Positions 25,640-32,028 of a stretch of 32,028 bases of DNA are shown here, piece by piece. Under the pieces are notes generated by a model that was not told the DNA's origin, did no database searches, and saw nothing but the letters and a program-made list of their open reading frames with translations. Position 1 is the first letter of the stretch. Each line of letters starts with the position of its first letter. The position numbers and the translations under genes are program-made. The DNA lies in contig JAOUFG010000022.1 of NCBI GenBank assembly GCA_029858345.1, positions 1-32,028 of the forward strand, given 5' to 3'. The DNA is from Phycisphaerae bacterium (GTDB lineage: Bacteria; Planctomycetota; Phycisphaerae; Sedimentisphaerales; Anaerohalosphaeraceae).

Positions 25640-27486
25640 AAAGACGCTGTAGTAACGAGCATCCGTCGGCCAGGGATCAAGATAAATGCGTTATATTTCA
25701 TGCCCCAGAAGGTCCCGAGGCCCAGAACGACGAATAGTGTTCCGATACGCACAGTCTTCAGGACTGCTGGTGGCCAGAAAATCGGACGCAACGGGCCTTC
25801 TGTTTTCCATGAAAACCGTGCACTGAACATCTGCCAGCCTTGCAGCAGCATCAGGAAAACCGCCGGCGCGGCTGCCGAACCGGCAATGGCGATAAAACGG
25901 CGTGACCGGATGGCCATATACATACTTAGCAATGATATAATGAGTATGGCCAAGTCGATTTTGGGCCATTGGAATCCATCAACCGGCGTTTGATCTCGCT
26001 GTTTCTTTCGGTTGCCCTTGGTCGTTGGCCGTGGCTTGAGAAAATGTCCAATTAGCCAGAACAGCATTGCGACGCCAGTCAGAACGCACAGGACTGCAAA
26101 CGCTTCCTCGCTGCCGACTGGATTGGGCTTTGTGCTTGTTTTATCCATCCAGTCAAATGCCGGTTTCCACTCATTGACCTGCCGCCATGATTCGGCGTGC
26201 TTGCTGACGCTGATCTCAAAGGTGTGCGTCAGATTGGTCAGGTGAAACGGGTTAAAAACGATCATGGCGATAAATGAGACGATGCTGGCACCAACAGTAT
26301 GATAAATCCCTTTGGCCGAAAGGGCAACAAACCGCTCTTTCTTAAGGGCCAGGGCAAGAATGAGCAGGCAGCCGATGATTGCAACAAACAGAAACGTTAT
26401 CTGTGAGGAGAAGACGAAATGGCTGTAAATTTCCTTGAAGTGCGGCGATAATCGGCTGGGGATCTCGGCCAGGAAAAATCGGGGCGCCAAGCTGAGAAAA
26501 TAAATGATGCCAACGCCGATATGATAGGCGTAAAACAGCGGGGATTGGACGCTCTTTTGGACTGTCAGTATGACTGAGATAACAGCCAGGATTCCCCAGA
26601 TGATTAATATTTTATCCTTGAACAAGACAGGAACTGAATCCGGTTTGCCGAGCAGTTCCTGGATCTTCAGGTAATTTGTATTGCTGATGAATTTATAGCT
26701 CATCAGGTACATGACCAGCCACAATCCGACGAATCCCAGGCAGACGGACCACCGCCGCGGCAGGCGCAACAGCAGATGAATTCCCACGAACGGTACCAGC
26801 ATAATAAACGCGTAGAGATACCCGCCGTGGACATTGGCCCAAAAAACAATCAGCGGTACGATTAGCCATATCCACCGGTAGTTTTTATAGACCGCCAATG
26901 CCAGCAGGAGGATGAATACCGGCACGAGCAGATTTGAATATCCGGACGGTCGAATATCATAAAATGTTCGGCCGATGACCATCGCGAAACACGCTCCGGC
27001 GGCGGATAAAAAGTCGCCCGCCCCCAGCAGTTTACCGGTTGCATAAACGCATATGACGGCCAGAAAATAGATGCCGAACTTCCAATATACCAGTGTGTTG
27101 TAATTATAGCTGCCGTCTTCGCCGAACCACGATGCCAGTTTGTAGAAGATCAGATGGGTCAGCCAGTTCTGGTTGATCCAACCGGTCGGGTGCCATTTCT
27201 GAATGGTTTTCAGCGAAAACGGCTTACACAGTGTCTGTGCCCACCCCGGCCACTTTTGGATATCTTCTTCCGTCGGCCCGGCATGGTGCGAGTTGAAACT
27301 GAACGGCTCGACCGTATCGACCCCGTGATTGGAAAAATGCCGTCCGCATGCCATCGCGACCCATGTATCGCCCGCCGCAACCATGTGGGTCGAGGCGTAA
27401 AATGCGAACAGCAGCATACCGGCCAAAAGAACACTCTTGAACCAATGATTCGTTCCGCTGTTTTGAGATTGTATTAAATCATTCAT
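25630..27486 (-). CDS. Multi-pass membrane protein, putative GT-C-type glycosyltransferase, 3' end frameshifted
   Basis: The 618-residue product has about a dozen hydrophobic helices. The first periplasmic loop holds an acidic/aromatic pattern (GDTWVAMACGRHF, later TGWINQNWLTHLIFY) and a FYDIRPSGYSNLL segment near 170, all reminiscent of GT-C glycosyltransferases that use lipid-linked sugars. I cannot name the family. A basic loop (KPRPTTKGNRKKQR) should be cytoplasmic. The last 15 or so codons (ending VTTASLCE) read unlike the family, whereas the -1-shifted frame continues as DPWPTDARYYS into the next ORF, so this looks like one gene broken by a one-base deletion or sequencing error. AAGGAG lies 15 bases before the ATG, rather far. 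Confidence 0.65.
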   Translation of the reverse strand: MNDLIQSQNSGTNHWFKSVLLAGMLLFAFYASTHMVAAGDTWVAMACGRHFSNHGVDTVEPFSFNSHHAGPTEEDIQKWPGWAQTLCKPFSLKTIQKWHPTGWINQNWLTHLIFYKLASWFGEDGSYNYNTLVYWKFGIYFLAVICVYATGKLLGAGDFLSAAGACFAMVIGRTFYDIRPSGYSNLLVPVFILLLALAVYKNYRWIWLIVPLIVFWANVHGGYLYAFIMLVPFVGIHLLLRLPRRWSVCLGFVGLWLVMYLMSYKFISNTNYLKIQELLGKPDSVPVLFKDKILIIWGILAVISVILTVQKSVQSPLFYAYHIGVGIIYFLSLAPRFFLAEIPSRLSPHFKEIYSHFVFSSQITFLFVAIIGCLLILALALKKERFVALSAKGIYHTVGASIVSFIAMIVFNPFHLTNLTHTFEISVSKHAESWRQVNEWKPAFDWMDKTSTKPNPVGSEEAFAVLCVLTGVAMLFWLIGHFLKPRPTTKGNRKKQRDQTPVDGFQWPKIDLAILIISLLSMYMAIRSRRFIAIAGSAAAPAVFLMLLQGWQMFSARFSWKTEGPLRPIFWPPAVLKTVRIGTLFVVLGLGTFWGMKYNAFILIPGRRMLVTTASLCE

Positions 27487-27829
27487 GATTGCGTTTATTG
27501 ACTCCTTAAACGGTTTCCTTGCCTTGGCGGCTGGCTAATCGGCACAACAAAAGAAACGGATAATTCCATTTTTCTATTTCAATTTCGATATTAATACCCT
27601 TCAGGGCAGTAAATTCCCGCGGGTAAAGCCGTAACTTACGGCCACGACCCTACATAGCCGCGACCCAACGGACATTTTCAATCGGGATCACTATACAAAG
27701 TCAACACAGATCCTTCACGACAAGAAACACCTTTTATTAAACCAGCCGGCTGGAACAAAATCAAGCAAAATGACAAAGATTCGGCCATTGAATCGCCGTT
27801 AGCAGAGTTGCCCGTAAATACAAGTGGAA
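27487..27829. other. Intergenic region holding a dispersed repeat
   Basis: The 343-base gap lies between the amidase stop and the start of the membrane protein, both on the minus strand. It contains the repeat at 27593-27700 and a small palindrome (AGCCGGCT near 27745). I see no ORF, tRNA or strong terminator in it. Confidence 0.5.
27593..27700. repeat. Intergenic dispersed repeat, copy 3 (most complete)
   Basis: The element is a string of palindromes: CCCTTCAGGG (with one mispaired centre), CCCGCGGG and CCGTAACTTACGG. It is followed by ACATAGCCGCG and ends ...TCAATCGGGATCACTATACAAAG. The inverted copy at 19758-19884 matches it along its length, and 5130-5200 matches its two ends. Similarity to copy 2 seems to continue a further 20 bases (GAAATTGAAATAG against GAATTTGAAATAG). 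Confidence 0.7.
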
Positions 27830-28756
27830 TTAGAGGGAGTTGACGATGCCGTCGGCGATGGCGCGGGCAACGCGATCCTGGAAATCGCTGTCATAAAGAA
27901 GGCCCGCCTCATATGGATTGGTCAGATACCCGCATTCCACCAACACCGCCGGACAGGATGTTCTGACCAGAACTCGGAAATCCTGGTTTCGTATTCCGAT
28001 ACTCTCAAGCCCTGTTTGTCCCATGGATTGCTCGATGGCGGCGGCTGTTTTTTTGGAGGCCCAGCTTGCGGAGCGGGCGACATAAATTGTGTACCCGTTT
28101 TGTGAGCTTTTGGGGTGAGAATCACAGTGGATTGAGACGAACAGATCGGCGTTGGCCCGGTTGGCAATGTCCGCTCTTTCGTTCAATTCGATAAAGGTGT
28201 CGCGGTTGCGGGTCTTGATGACCCGGATGCCTTGGGCCTCAAGATAAGATGCGACTTTTCGTGCAATACTCAGATTGACGCCTTTTTCATAATATCCCGA
28301 ATAGCTGGTTGCTCCCGGGTCATTGCCGCCGTGACCGGGGTCGATGACTACTGTTCCGGAGGCGGTTCGATAACTGGGAGTTACAGCTTTGGGTGGGGTA
28401 TAGGATGAAATAAGGCTCCCCCGAATCTGGGGCACCAAAAGCTCCGAAACATACGTTACGCCGCCGCTTTTCGTGACGGTGCCGATGGGACAGACCGCCG
28501 TGCCGTTGACATAAACCCGCCCGTTTTCATAGGTGAACAGCAGCACACGATTATTCGCGTTTTTCAATTCATAATAGGGGTCGCCCGCTTTTTGGACGAC
28601 CAGTCCCAGACGGGAGGCCAGTTGATTAACGGTAATGGCATAAGATGGCCTGCCGCTGATTTTTGGAGAATGATCAGGCCCCCCGCATCCGATAAATGCA
28701 AAACTGCCAACAAGGATAATCAGTACGATTAGATATTTTTGGATACGCAACAGCAA
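27830..28756 (-). CDS. N-acetylmuramoyl-L-alanine amidase lipoprotein (Amidase_3)
   Basis: Cleaves the amide bond between N-acetylmuramic acid and the stem peptide of peptidoglycan. The 308-residue product begins with a lipoprotein signal whose lipobox ends FIGC at Cys24. A copper-amine-oxidase-N-like region (about 40-115, with YAITVNQLASRLG and VYVNGTAVCPIG) precedes the catalytic domain from about residue 127. That domain has zinc ligands in IDPGHGG, YYEKGVNLS and SIHCDSHP and the catalytic glutamate in VLVECGYLTN. The start is TTG, five bases after GGGA; there is no ATG in the signal region and an in-frame stop lies close upstream. It lies 49 bases after the Fur-family gene and may share its transcript. 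Confidence 0.92.
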   Translation of the reverse strand: MLLRIQKYLIVLIILVGSFAFIGCGGPDHSPKISGRPSYAITVNQLASRLGLVVQKAGDPYYELKNANNRVLLFTYENGRVYVNGTAVCPIGTVTKSGGVTYVSELLVPQIRGSLISSYTPPKAVTPSYRTASGTVVIDPGHGGNDPGATSYSGYYEKGVNLSIARKVASYLEAQGIRVIKTRNRDTFIELNERADIANRANADLFVSIHCDSHPKSSQNGYTIYVARSASWASKKTAAAIEQSMGQTGLESIGIRNQDFRVLVRTSCPAVLVECGYLTNPYEAGLLYDSDFQDRVARAIADGIVNSL

Positions 28757-28805
28757 ATATTCCCAAGATGAATCAGTTTAGTTCCTATAATTCCTATTGA
28801 ATCGG

Positions 28806-29246
28806 TCAAATCTGCCCAATTTCTTTAGTTTTGTTTCTTGTTCGGCAATCGGGGCAAACTCCGTCAATGTGAATTTGCTGCCGCTGTATCGAAAACCCCT
28901 TTGGCAACTCAACCAGCGGCGTTGAAACCCCGGTCAGGCAGTGGGTTTGTTCGCACTGTCTGCATGTAAAATGGGGATGACAGCACTGTTTGCCGCAGTG
29001 ATGAGCCAGTTCATAGTGTTGGCTCCGGTTTTCCAGAAAGGCCTCGTGGACCAGTCCCGTTTCGACCAGGTGAGTCAAGGTGCGGTAAATGGTGGTCTTA
29101 TTGGGTGCAGAATCACCAATGGCATCTGCAATCTGATCCTGTGTCAGGGGGGCATCGGCATTCAGCAAAGCTTCAAGGATCGCCAACCGCGGGCCGGTGC
29201 GGCGAAGCGAAACGGAATTTAGTAGTTCGATCGCTTTATTTTTCAT
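28806..29246 (-). CDS. Fur-family metal-dependent repressor
   Basis: The ATG at 29246 gives 146 residues, normal for Fur/Zur/PerR; the 28 codons upstream are out of character. The N-terminal winged helix (about 1-80) has LRRTGPRLAILEALL, the recognition helix NKTTIYRTLTHL and LVETGLVHEA. The C-terminal dimer domain carries HHCGKQCCHPHFTCRQCEQTHC, with a CxxC, and a second pair CPDC near the end, the structural zinc site. Which metal it senses is not clear; the His-rich membrane partner encoded just upstream, overlapping by 11 bases, suggests zinc or another divalent metal. Two palindromes in the promoter of that partner are candidate operators, making autoregulation likely. Confidence 0.9.
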   Translation of the reverse strand: MKNKAIELLNSVSLRRTGPRLAILEALLNADAPLTQDQIADAIGDSAPNKTTIYRTLTHLVETGLVHEAFLENRSQHYELAHHCGKQCCHPHFTCRQCEQTHCLTGVSTPLVELPKGFSIQRQQIHIDGVCPDCRTRNKTKEIGQI

Positions 29247-30039
29247 CGGACGTGTCCTTTTTGCGGCAAAAGACGCAGGCATGGGGCTGGTGTTCGGCAT
29301 CGGAACCGGCAAACAGCAGCGGGAAGACAATATCGCTCACACAGCAGGGCAGCCAGACCGCAAGGAACAATACGATGAACATCCCCAATAGCAGCATCGC
29401 GGTCATATCCGCATGGGTATTCATCAGCATGTGCGCCGAGGACGCCCAGGTACTCAGCAGGACATGGCTGGCGTGCGGCAGGTGAGTTCTGGGGCGAAAA
29501 TAAGCCAGCAGCACCCCGATGATCGCGGCGGGAAATACCAGGTACCATTCTTCGATAAAGCCGATGTGCAAAAGCGGATGCCCGCAATCTTCGCTGTGCT
29601 CATGTGTTTCAGGGACCGGCTCGTCATCATGAACGCATCCTTCGGTGTGTTCATGGACGTTTTGGAGGACTTCCGGCTCACTGCCGTGGGCATGCAGGTC
29701 AGCGTGTTTCGGAATCGCTGCCCCAAGAATCGTTTCGCCGAAAAACGGCAGGATACTGTCGCTCAGGGTTGCGATGCCGATGGAGCCGACAATGCCGATG
29801 ATGAGGATCACAAAGAAATTTTTCGCCTTCCGGTGGATTTCGAAAAGGGCTGCGGTGACCATGGCACTGAGCACGACATGCAGCGGATGAAATATCGAAA
29901 AGAGCGTGTCCGCCTGTCCTTGAAACCATTTTTGCCCGGCCAGCATGAACAAAATGCCCGTGACGGCCCCAATCAGGGTGAACGGCGAATGGCTTTTCAG
30001 TTCCAAACCGATGAGTTTAAGTTTTTCCAGTATTGCCAT
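29236..30039 (-). CDS. His-rich multi-pass membrane protein, putative metal permease under Fur-family control
   Basis: The 267-residue protein has about six hydrophobic segments: near residues 19-35, 49-66, 74-95, 157-177, 187-203 and 211-232. Between the third and fourth lies a 55-residue loop dense in His, Asp, Glu and Cys (HADLHAHGSEPE, HEHTEGCVHDDE, ETHEHSEDCGH), typical of metal-chelating loops in transporters. More His/Cys occur in WLPCCVSD and in the tail HQPHACVFC. I do not recognise the family. It is the first gene of a unit with the Fur-family regulator (11-base overlap), behind a promoter with two 15-bp palindromes. A role in uptake or efflux of zinc or a similar metal is inferred from this. 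Confidence 0.7.
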   Translation of the reverse strand: MAILEKLKLIGLELKSHSPFTLIGAVTGILFMLAGQKWFQGQADTLFSIFHPLHVVLSAMVTAALFEIHRKAKNFFVILIIGIVGSIGIATLSDSILPFFGETILGAAIPKHADLHAHGSEPEVLQNVHEHTEGCVHDDEPVPETHEHSEDCGHPLLHIGFIEEWYLVFPAAIIGVLLAYFRPRTHLPHASHVLLSTWASSAHMLMNTHADMTAMLLLGMFIVLFLAVWLPCCVSDIVFPLLFAGSDAEHQPHACVFCRKKDTSDEK

Positions 30040-30077
30040 AATGTAGTTCTTAGTTCGTAGTTTTTAGTTCATAATTT

Positions 30078-30092
30078 TGCAACCGGGTTGCA
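30078..30092. promoter_or_regulatory. Candidate Fur-family operator 1 (TGCAACCGGGTTGCA)
   Basis: Perfect 6-bp inverted arms TGCAAC/GTTGCA around CGG, placed about five bases downstream of the predicted transcription start of the permease-fur unit. It is nearly identical to the palindrome at 30117-30131, with centres 39 bases apart. Confidence 0.65.
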
Positions 30093-30103
30093 TTTATCGA
30101 GTG

Positions 30104-30132
30104 AGTATACCGTATCTGCAACTGGGTTGCAA
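30104..30132 (-). promoter_or_regulatory. Promoter of the permease-fur unit, framed by the two operators
   Basis: On the minus strand TTGCAA (30132-30127) and TATACT (30109-30104) are separated by 17 bases. The -35 box lies inside operator 2, and operator 1 covers the start of the transcript. A repressor bound there would block polymerase directly. Confidence 0.6.
30117..30131. promoter_or_regulatory. Candidate Fur-family operator 2 (TGCAACTGGGTTGCA)
   Basis: Same palindrome as operator 1 with one change in the centre (TGG for CGG). It overlaps the -35 box of the minus-strand promoter. The perfect arms, repetition and position upstream of a Fur-family gene are the evidence; the binding protein is inferred. 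Confidence 0.65.
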
Positions 30133-30161
30133 GTAGTATTATGAATTAAAGTATGCACTTT

Positions 30162-30263
30162 GTCATGCCGGACTTGCCTGTCCCGCCGTAGCTCATAGAG
30201 CGAAGGGGGAATCCGGCATCCAGCCGTTGACGCCCTGGACCCCGGCTCGGAGGCCGGGGTGAC
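30162..30263. repeat. Palindromic intergenic element with GTCA/TGAC ends
   Basis: It starts GTCATGCCGGA and holds the complementary TCCGGCA 40 bases on, then ends with a strong hairpin ACCCCGGC-TCGGAG-GCCGGGGT followed by GAC. The outer GTCA and TGAC are inverted. The layout is that of short mobile palindromic repeats (REP or MITE-like) common in bacterial intergenic DNA. The final hairpin lies 28 bases beyond the ridA stop but is not followed by a T tract on the minus strand. Confidence 0.5.
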
Positions 30264-30290
30264 ACGTTTGTTCTTTTCTACAGAAAAAAA

Positions 30291-30677
30291 TCAGTCCTTC
30301 ATGGCGGTTGCGAGGATTTCCACGCTCGCCCCGGCCGGAAGTGCCGCCACCTGGACCGCTGCGCGGGCCGGATAGGGTTCGGCAAAGAAGGTTTTGTACA
30401 CCTCGTTGACGGCGGCAAAGTCGCCGATGTCGGTCAGAAAAACCTGCACCTGCACGACATTGTGCATGGACATATTCTGGTCCATCAGGATGGACATAAT
30501 GTTTTGCAGTGCCTGGCGTGCCTGTGCCGCGGTGCCGCCCTCGGCGAGTTTTCCCGTGGCCGGGTCGAGGCCGAGTTGGCCGCTGATGTAGAGGGTGCTG
30601 CCCGCCAGCAGCGCCTGTGAATACGGCCCGATGGCTTTCGGGGCTTTGTCCGTTTGTATCGCTTTTCGTTGAGTCAT
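30291..30677 (-). CDS. ridA: RidA family reactive intermediate/imine deaminase
   Basis: RidA proteins hydrolyse reactive enamine/imine intermediates, for example from PLP-dependent threonine dehydratase, to keto acids plus ammonia. The ATG at 30677 gives 128 residues, the standard length; 22 codons upstream are not family-like. Diagnostic segments are KAIGPYSQAL near the N-terminus, LYISGQLGLDPATGKL, a VVQVQVFLTDIGDFAAVNEVY stretch and the substrate-binding arginine in YPARAAVQVAALPAGASVEI. The protein should be a cytoplasmic homotrimer. The ribosome binding site (GAGA) is weak. It is not evidently in an operon. Confidence 0.93.
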   Translation of the reverse strand: MTQRKAIQTDKAPKAIGPYSQALLAGSTLYISGQLGLDPATGKLAEGGTAAQARQALQNIMSILMDQNMSMHNVVQVQVFLTDIGDFAAVNEVYKTFFAEPYPARAAVQVAALPAGASVEILATAMKD

Positions 30678-30717
30678 AGGTTTCTCTGTTTTGTTAAATC
30701 CGAAGGTTGGTATTTTT

Positions 30718-30857
30718 GTAGCCGGAGGTGTCAACCTCCACAAAATTATTTAGTCATCCTCCTCTCAAATCCGGAGGATTGGGTTGTTCGTAGCCGGTGG
30801 TGTCAACCACCGGTAAAGGATCAAAAAAAATCCCAAGCCCCGATAGGGGCGACATAA
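30718..30857. repeat. REP-like hairpins on the 3' side of the RAYT gene
   Basis: Three hairpins: GGAGGT-GTCA-ACCTCC (30724-30739), CCGGTGGT-GTCA-ACCACCGG (30794-30813) and GCCCC-GATA-GGGGC (30837-30850). The first two are preceded by GTAGC. The segment 30786-30857 matches 31401-31475 on the other side of the transposase in the same order and orientation. Confidence 0.75.
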
Positions 30858-31304
30858 TCATCCCGGAAAATATTTTGGATTATACTCAATATGATGCTTT
30901 TTGAGAAAACTTTTCAACTCCTCTTCGAAAGAAATCGTTTTGTGATGCTCCCTTTGATTCTGAATATATTTTGTGACCGATTGGATGTTGGATTTGGAAA
31001 CCGAGAATGCCGAGTATCCTTCCTGCCACGCAAAATCGCGTAATCCCTCAAAACGCTCATGAATCCATCGGGACGTATTGGCTTTGATTGTCCGGGCGCA
31101 ATCTGAAATTGAAACATCCGGACTCATTGACAGGGCAATATGAACATGATCTGATGGGCCGTTTACAAGAAAGAGTTTTGCTTTCATACTTTTGATAACG
31201 CCTGACATATACTTGTACATTTCTTCAAGCTGGGCGTCATCCAGATAGGTATTTCTGTTTTTCGTTGAAAAGATGATGTGGTAGTAAAGGCTGTGATACG
31301 ACAT
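30858..31304 (-). CDS. REP-associated tyrosine transposase (RAYT, IS200-like Y1 family)
   Basis: The 148-residue single-domain Y1 transposase cuts single-stranded hairpin DNA through a covalent phosphotyrosine. The metal-binding HUH motif is H53-V-H55 in SDHVHIALSM and the nucleophile is Tyr113 in VTKYIQNQ, with the conserved HIIFSTKNR at 9-17 and FAWQEGYSAFSVSKS near 91-105. AAGGAG precedes the ATG. All key residues are present, so it could be active. It is bracketed by hairpin repeats (30718-30857 and 31385-31555), the expected REP substrates; the 3' end of the gene abuts the left repeats by a few bases. No second transposase gene (TnpB) is present, which separates RAYTs from IS605-type elements. 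Confidence 0.92.
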   Translation of the reverse strand: MSYHSLYYHIIFSTKNRNTYLDDAQLEEMYKYMSGVIKSMKAKLFLVNGPSDHVHIALSMSPDVSISDCARTIKANTSRWIHERFEGLRDFAWQEGYSAFSVSKSNIQSVTKYIQNQREHHKTISFEEELKSFLKKHHIEYNPKYFPG

Positions 31305-31384
31305 TGTTTTTGCTCCTTTTTCAAAGACAAAGTTGTTGTATTGCAGTATTCATCCATTCATTCTTTTAGCGTAAACTCATTTCA

Positions 31385-31580
31385 GGGCCGGTAGGCCCGT
31401 TCTATTCGTAGCCGGTGGTGCGAACCACCGGACCCTGATCAACAAACAACACCAAGCCCCGGCAGGGGCGACATATAACATGCCACCTCTTCGAGGTTCA
31501 CACAGAAAAAAAGATAGTTGTAATTTCCTCTTCTTCCGGAGGTTTACACCTCCGGCTACGAACATGCCAAGCCCTCCGGG
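31385..31580. repeat. REP-like hairpins on the 5' side of the RAYT gene
   Basis: Hairpins GGGCC-GGTA-GGCCC (31385-31398), CCGGTGGT-GCGA-ACCACCGG (31412-31431), GCCCC-GGCA-GGGGC (31456-31469) and CCGGAGGT-TTAC-ACCTCCGG (31536-31555). The second and third repeat those at 30794-30813 and 30837-30850 in the same orientation; the last is inverted, being followed by CTACG where the others are preceded by CGTAG. The region 31305-31602 contains no other supported feature. Confidence 0.75.
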
Positions 31581-31602
31581 CCTTAAGAGGAATTTCCATT
31601 TT

Positions 31603-31923
31603 TTATATTGCCAAAAAGGAATCGTTTTTGCATTTCGCGTCATTTTCCGGACTGCGGCTGGTTGGCGCCGTGCCGCCCTGAATATCCTGCTCCGTCGGAT
31701 TTTCCTCAGTGGACCAGAAGGTGTAGATGTTGTCGTTGTTGATACCTTTGTTTGGGCTTTGAGTGAAAGCCATTTCGCCATCCGCATATAAAATATTTTG
31801 CCCGTTTTTACCAAAAGGATTTTTGTGATTTAGAGAATTCCCGAACTTCCAAGTCTCAGGATTTGAAAAAGAAAGAATCTGTGGATATTTGCTCTGGGTA
31901 CTAGTTTTACTGTCCAATTTCAT
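31603..31923 (-). pseudogene. Fragment of a prepilin-like (DUF1559/H-X9-DG type) protein
   Basis: The 106-residue ORF contains LNHKNPFGKNGQNILYADGEM, close to the C-terminal His...Asp-Gly motif of the type II secretion-like prepilins abundant in planctomycetes, then INNDNIYTFWS and a Thr/Ser-rich tail. The N-terminal prepilin cleavage site and hydrophobic helix are missing: a stop codon lies three codons before the ATG and there is no ribosome binding site. So this is most likely the surviving 3' end of a longer gene, perhaps broken by the neighbouring RAYT/REP element. It could instead be a short real gene, but I think that less likely. Confidence 0.45.
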
Positions 31924-32028
31924 TTTCGTTCTTTAACCCTTAGTGGAGCCAATAGCTTATGTCGCTTGTAATGATAAAACCGAGCAAGCTCTCTGCGTTT
32001 GCTTTTTCGTTTGATACAGCGTCTGGCC

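Noticed and set aside
29413-30060. 215-codon plus-strand frame opposite the His-rich permease
   Set aside because: The minus strand has clear membrane helices, a regulator overlap and a promoter; this frame has none of these.
30718-31580. Repeated hairpins considered as a CRISPR array
   Set aside because: Spacing is irregular, the units are palindromes with differing stems, there are no uniform spacers, and a RAYT gene explains them.

Overview
The window is a bacterial chromosome segment. Dense envelope genes, extracytoplasmic-function sigma signalling, a filamentous-haemagglutinin two-partner secretion pair, an FG-GAP/FIMAH-like protein, a corrinoid-activating ferredoxin and many palindromic intergenic repeats together suggest Planctomycetota, perhaps Phycisphaerae/Sedimentisphaerales. 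That placement is inference from gene content; no rRNA is present.

Layout. 1-2.7 kb: a four-helix membrane protein, a BioF-like PLP synthase and a divergent rhomboid protease. 2.7-5.1 kb (minus): a sigma unit of a small Cys-motif protein, an ECF sigma factor, a membrane anti-sigma candidate (4-nt overlap) and an exported coiled-coil protein (11-nt overlap). 5.2-5.4 kb: a 26-residue, very basic ORF with its own ribosome binding site and terminator. 5.4-9.6 kb: a RACo-type 2Fe-2S/ASKHA protein, then a plus-strand pair of a PfkB-like protein with degenerate catalytic motifs and a pentapeptide-repeat K+-channel-like fusion. 9.6-17.2 kb (minus): tpsB-tpsA, a secretion pore and its 1859-residue cargo, with a good promoter and a clear terminator. 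17.45 kb: tRNA-Cys(GCA). 17.5-19.9 kb: an AT-richer stretch with one exported FG-GAP protein. 19.9-20.9 kb: malate dehydrogenase.

20.9-27.5 kb (minus): an envelope-like cluster of a large multi-pass membrane protein (split by an apparent one-base frameshift into 618- and 297-residue ORFs), a GT2 glycosyltransferase, alanine racemase, and a fusion of a gamma-glutamylcyclotransferase-like domain with what looks like a glutamate-cysteine-ligase/amidoligase fold. 27.8-30.1 kb (minus): a lipoprotein amidase, a Fur-family regulator and a His-rich membrane protein behind a promoter carrying two near-identical 15-bp palindromes, a likely autoregulated metal-homeostasis unit. 30.3-32 kb: a RidA protein, a REP-associated tyrosine transposase bracketed by matching hairpin repeats, and a fragment of a prepilin-like protein.

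Most notable: the cyclotransferase/amidoligase-like fusion; the apparent PfkB pseudokinase paired with a pentapeptide ion channel; the 26-residue basic ORF; the Fur-type double operator; a three-copy intergenic repeat lying in the same orientation upstream of three genes; and the frameshifted membrane gene.
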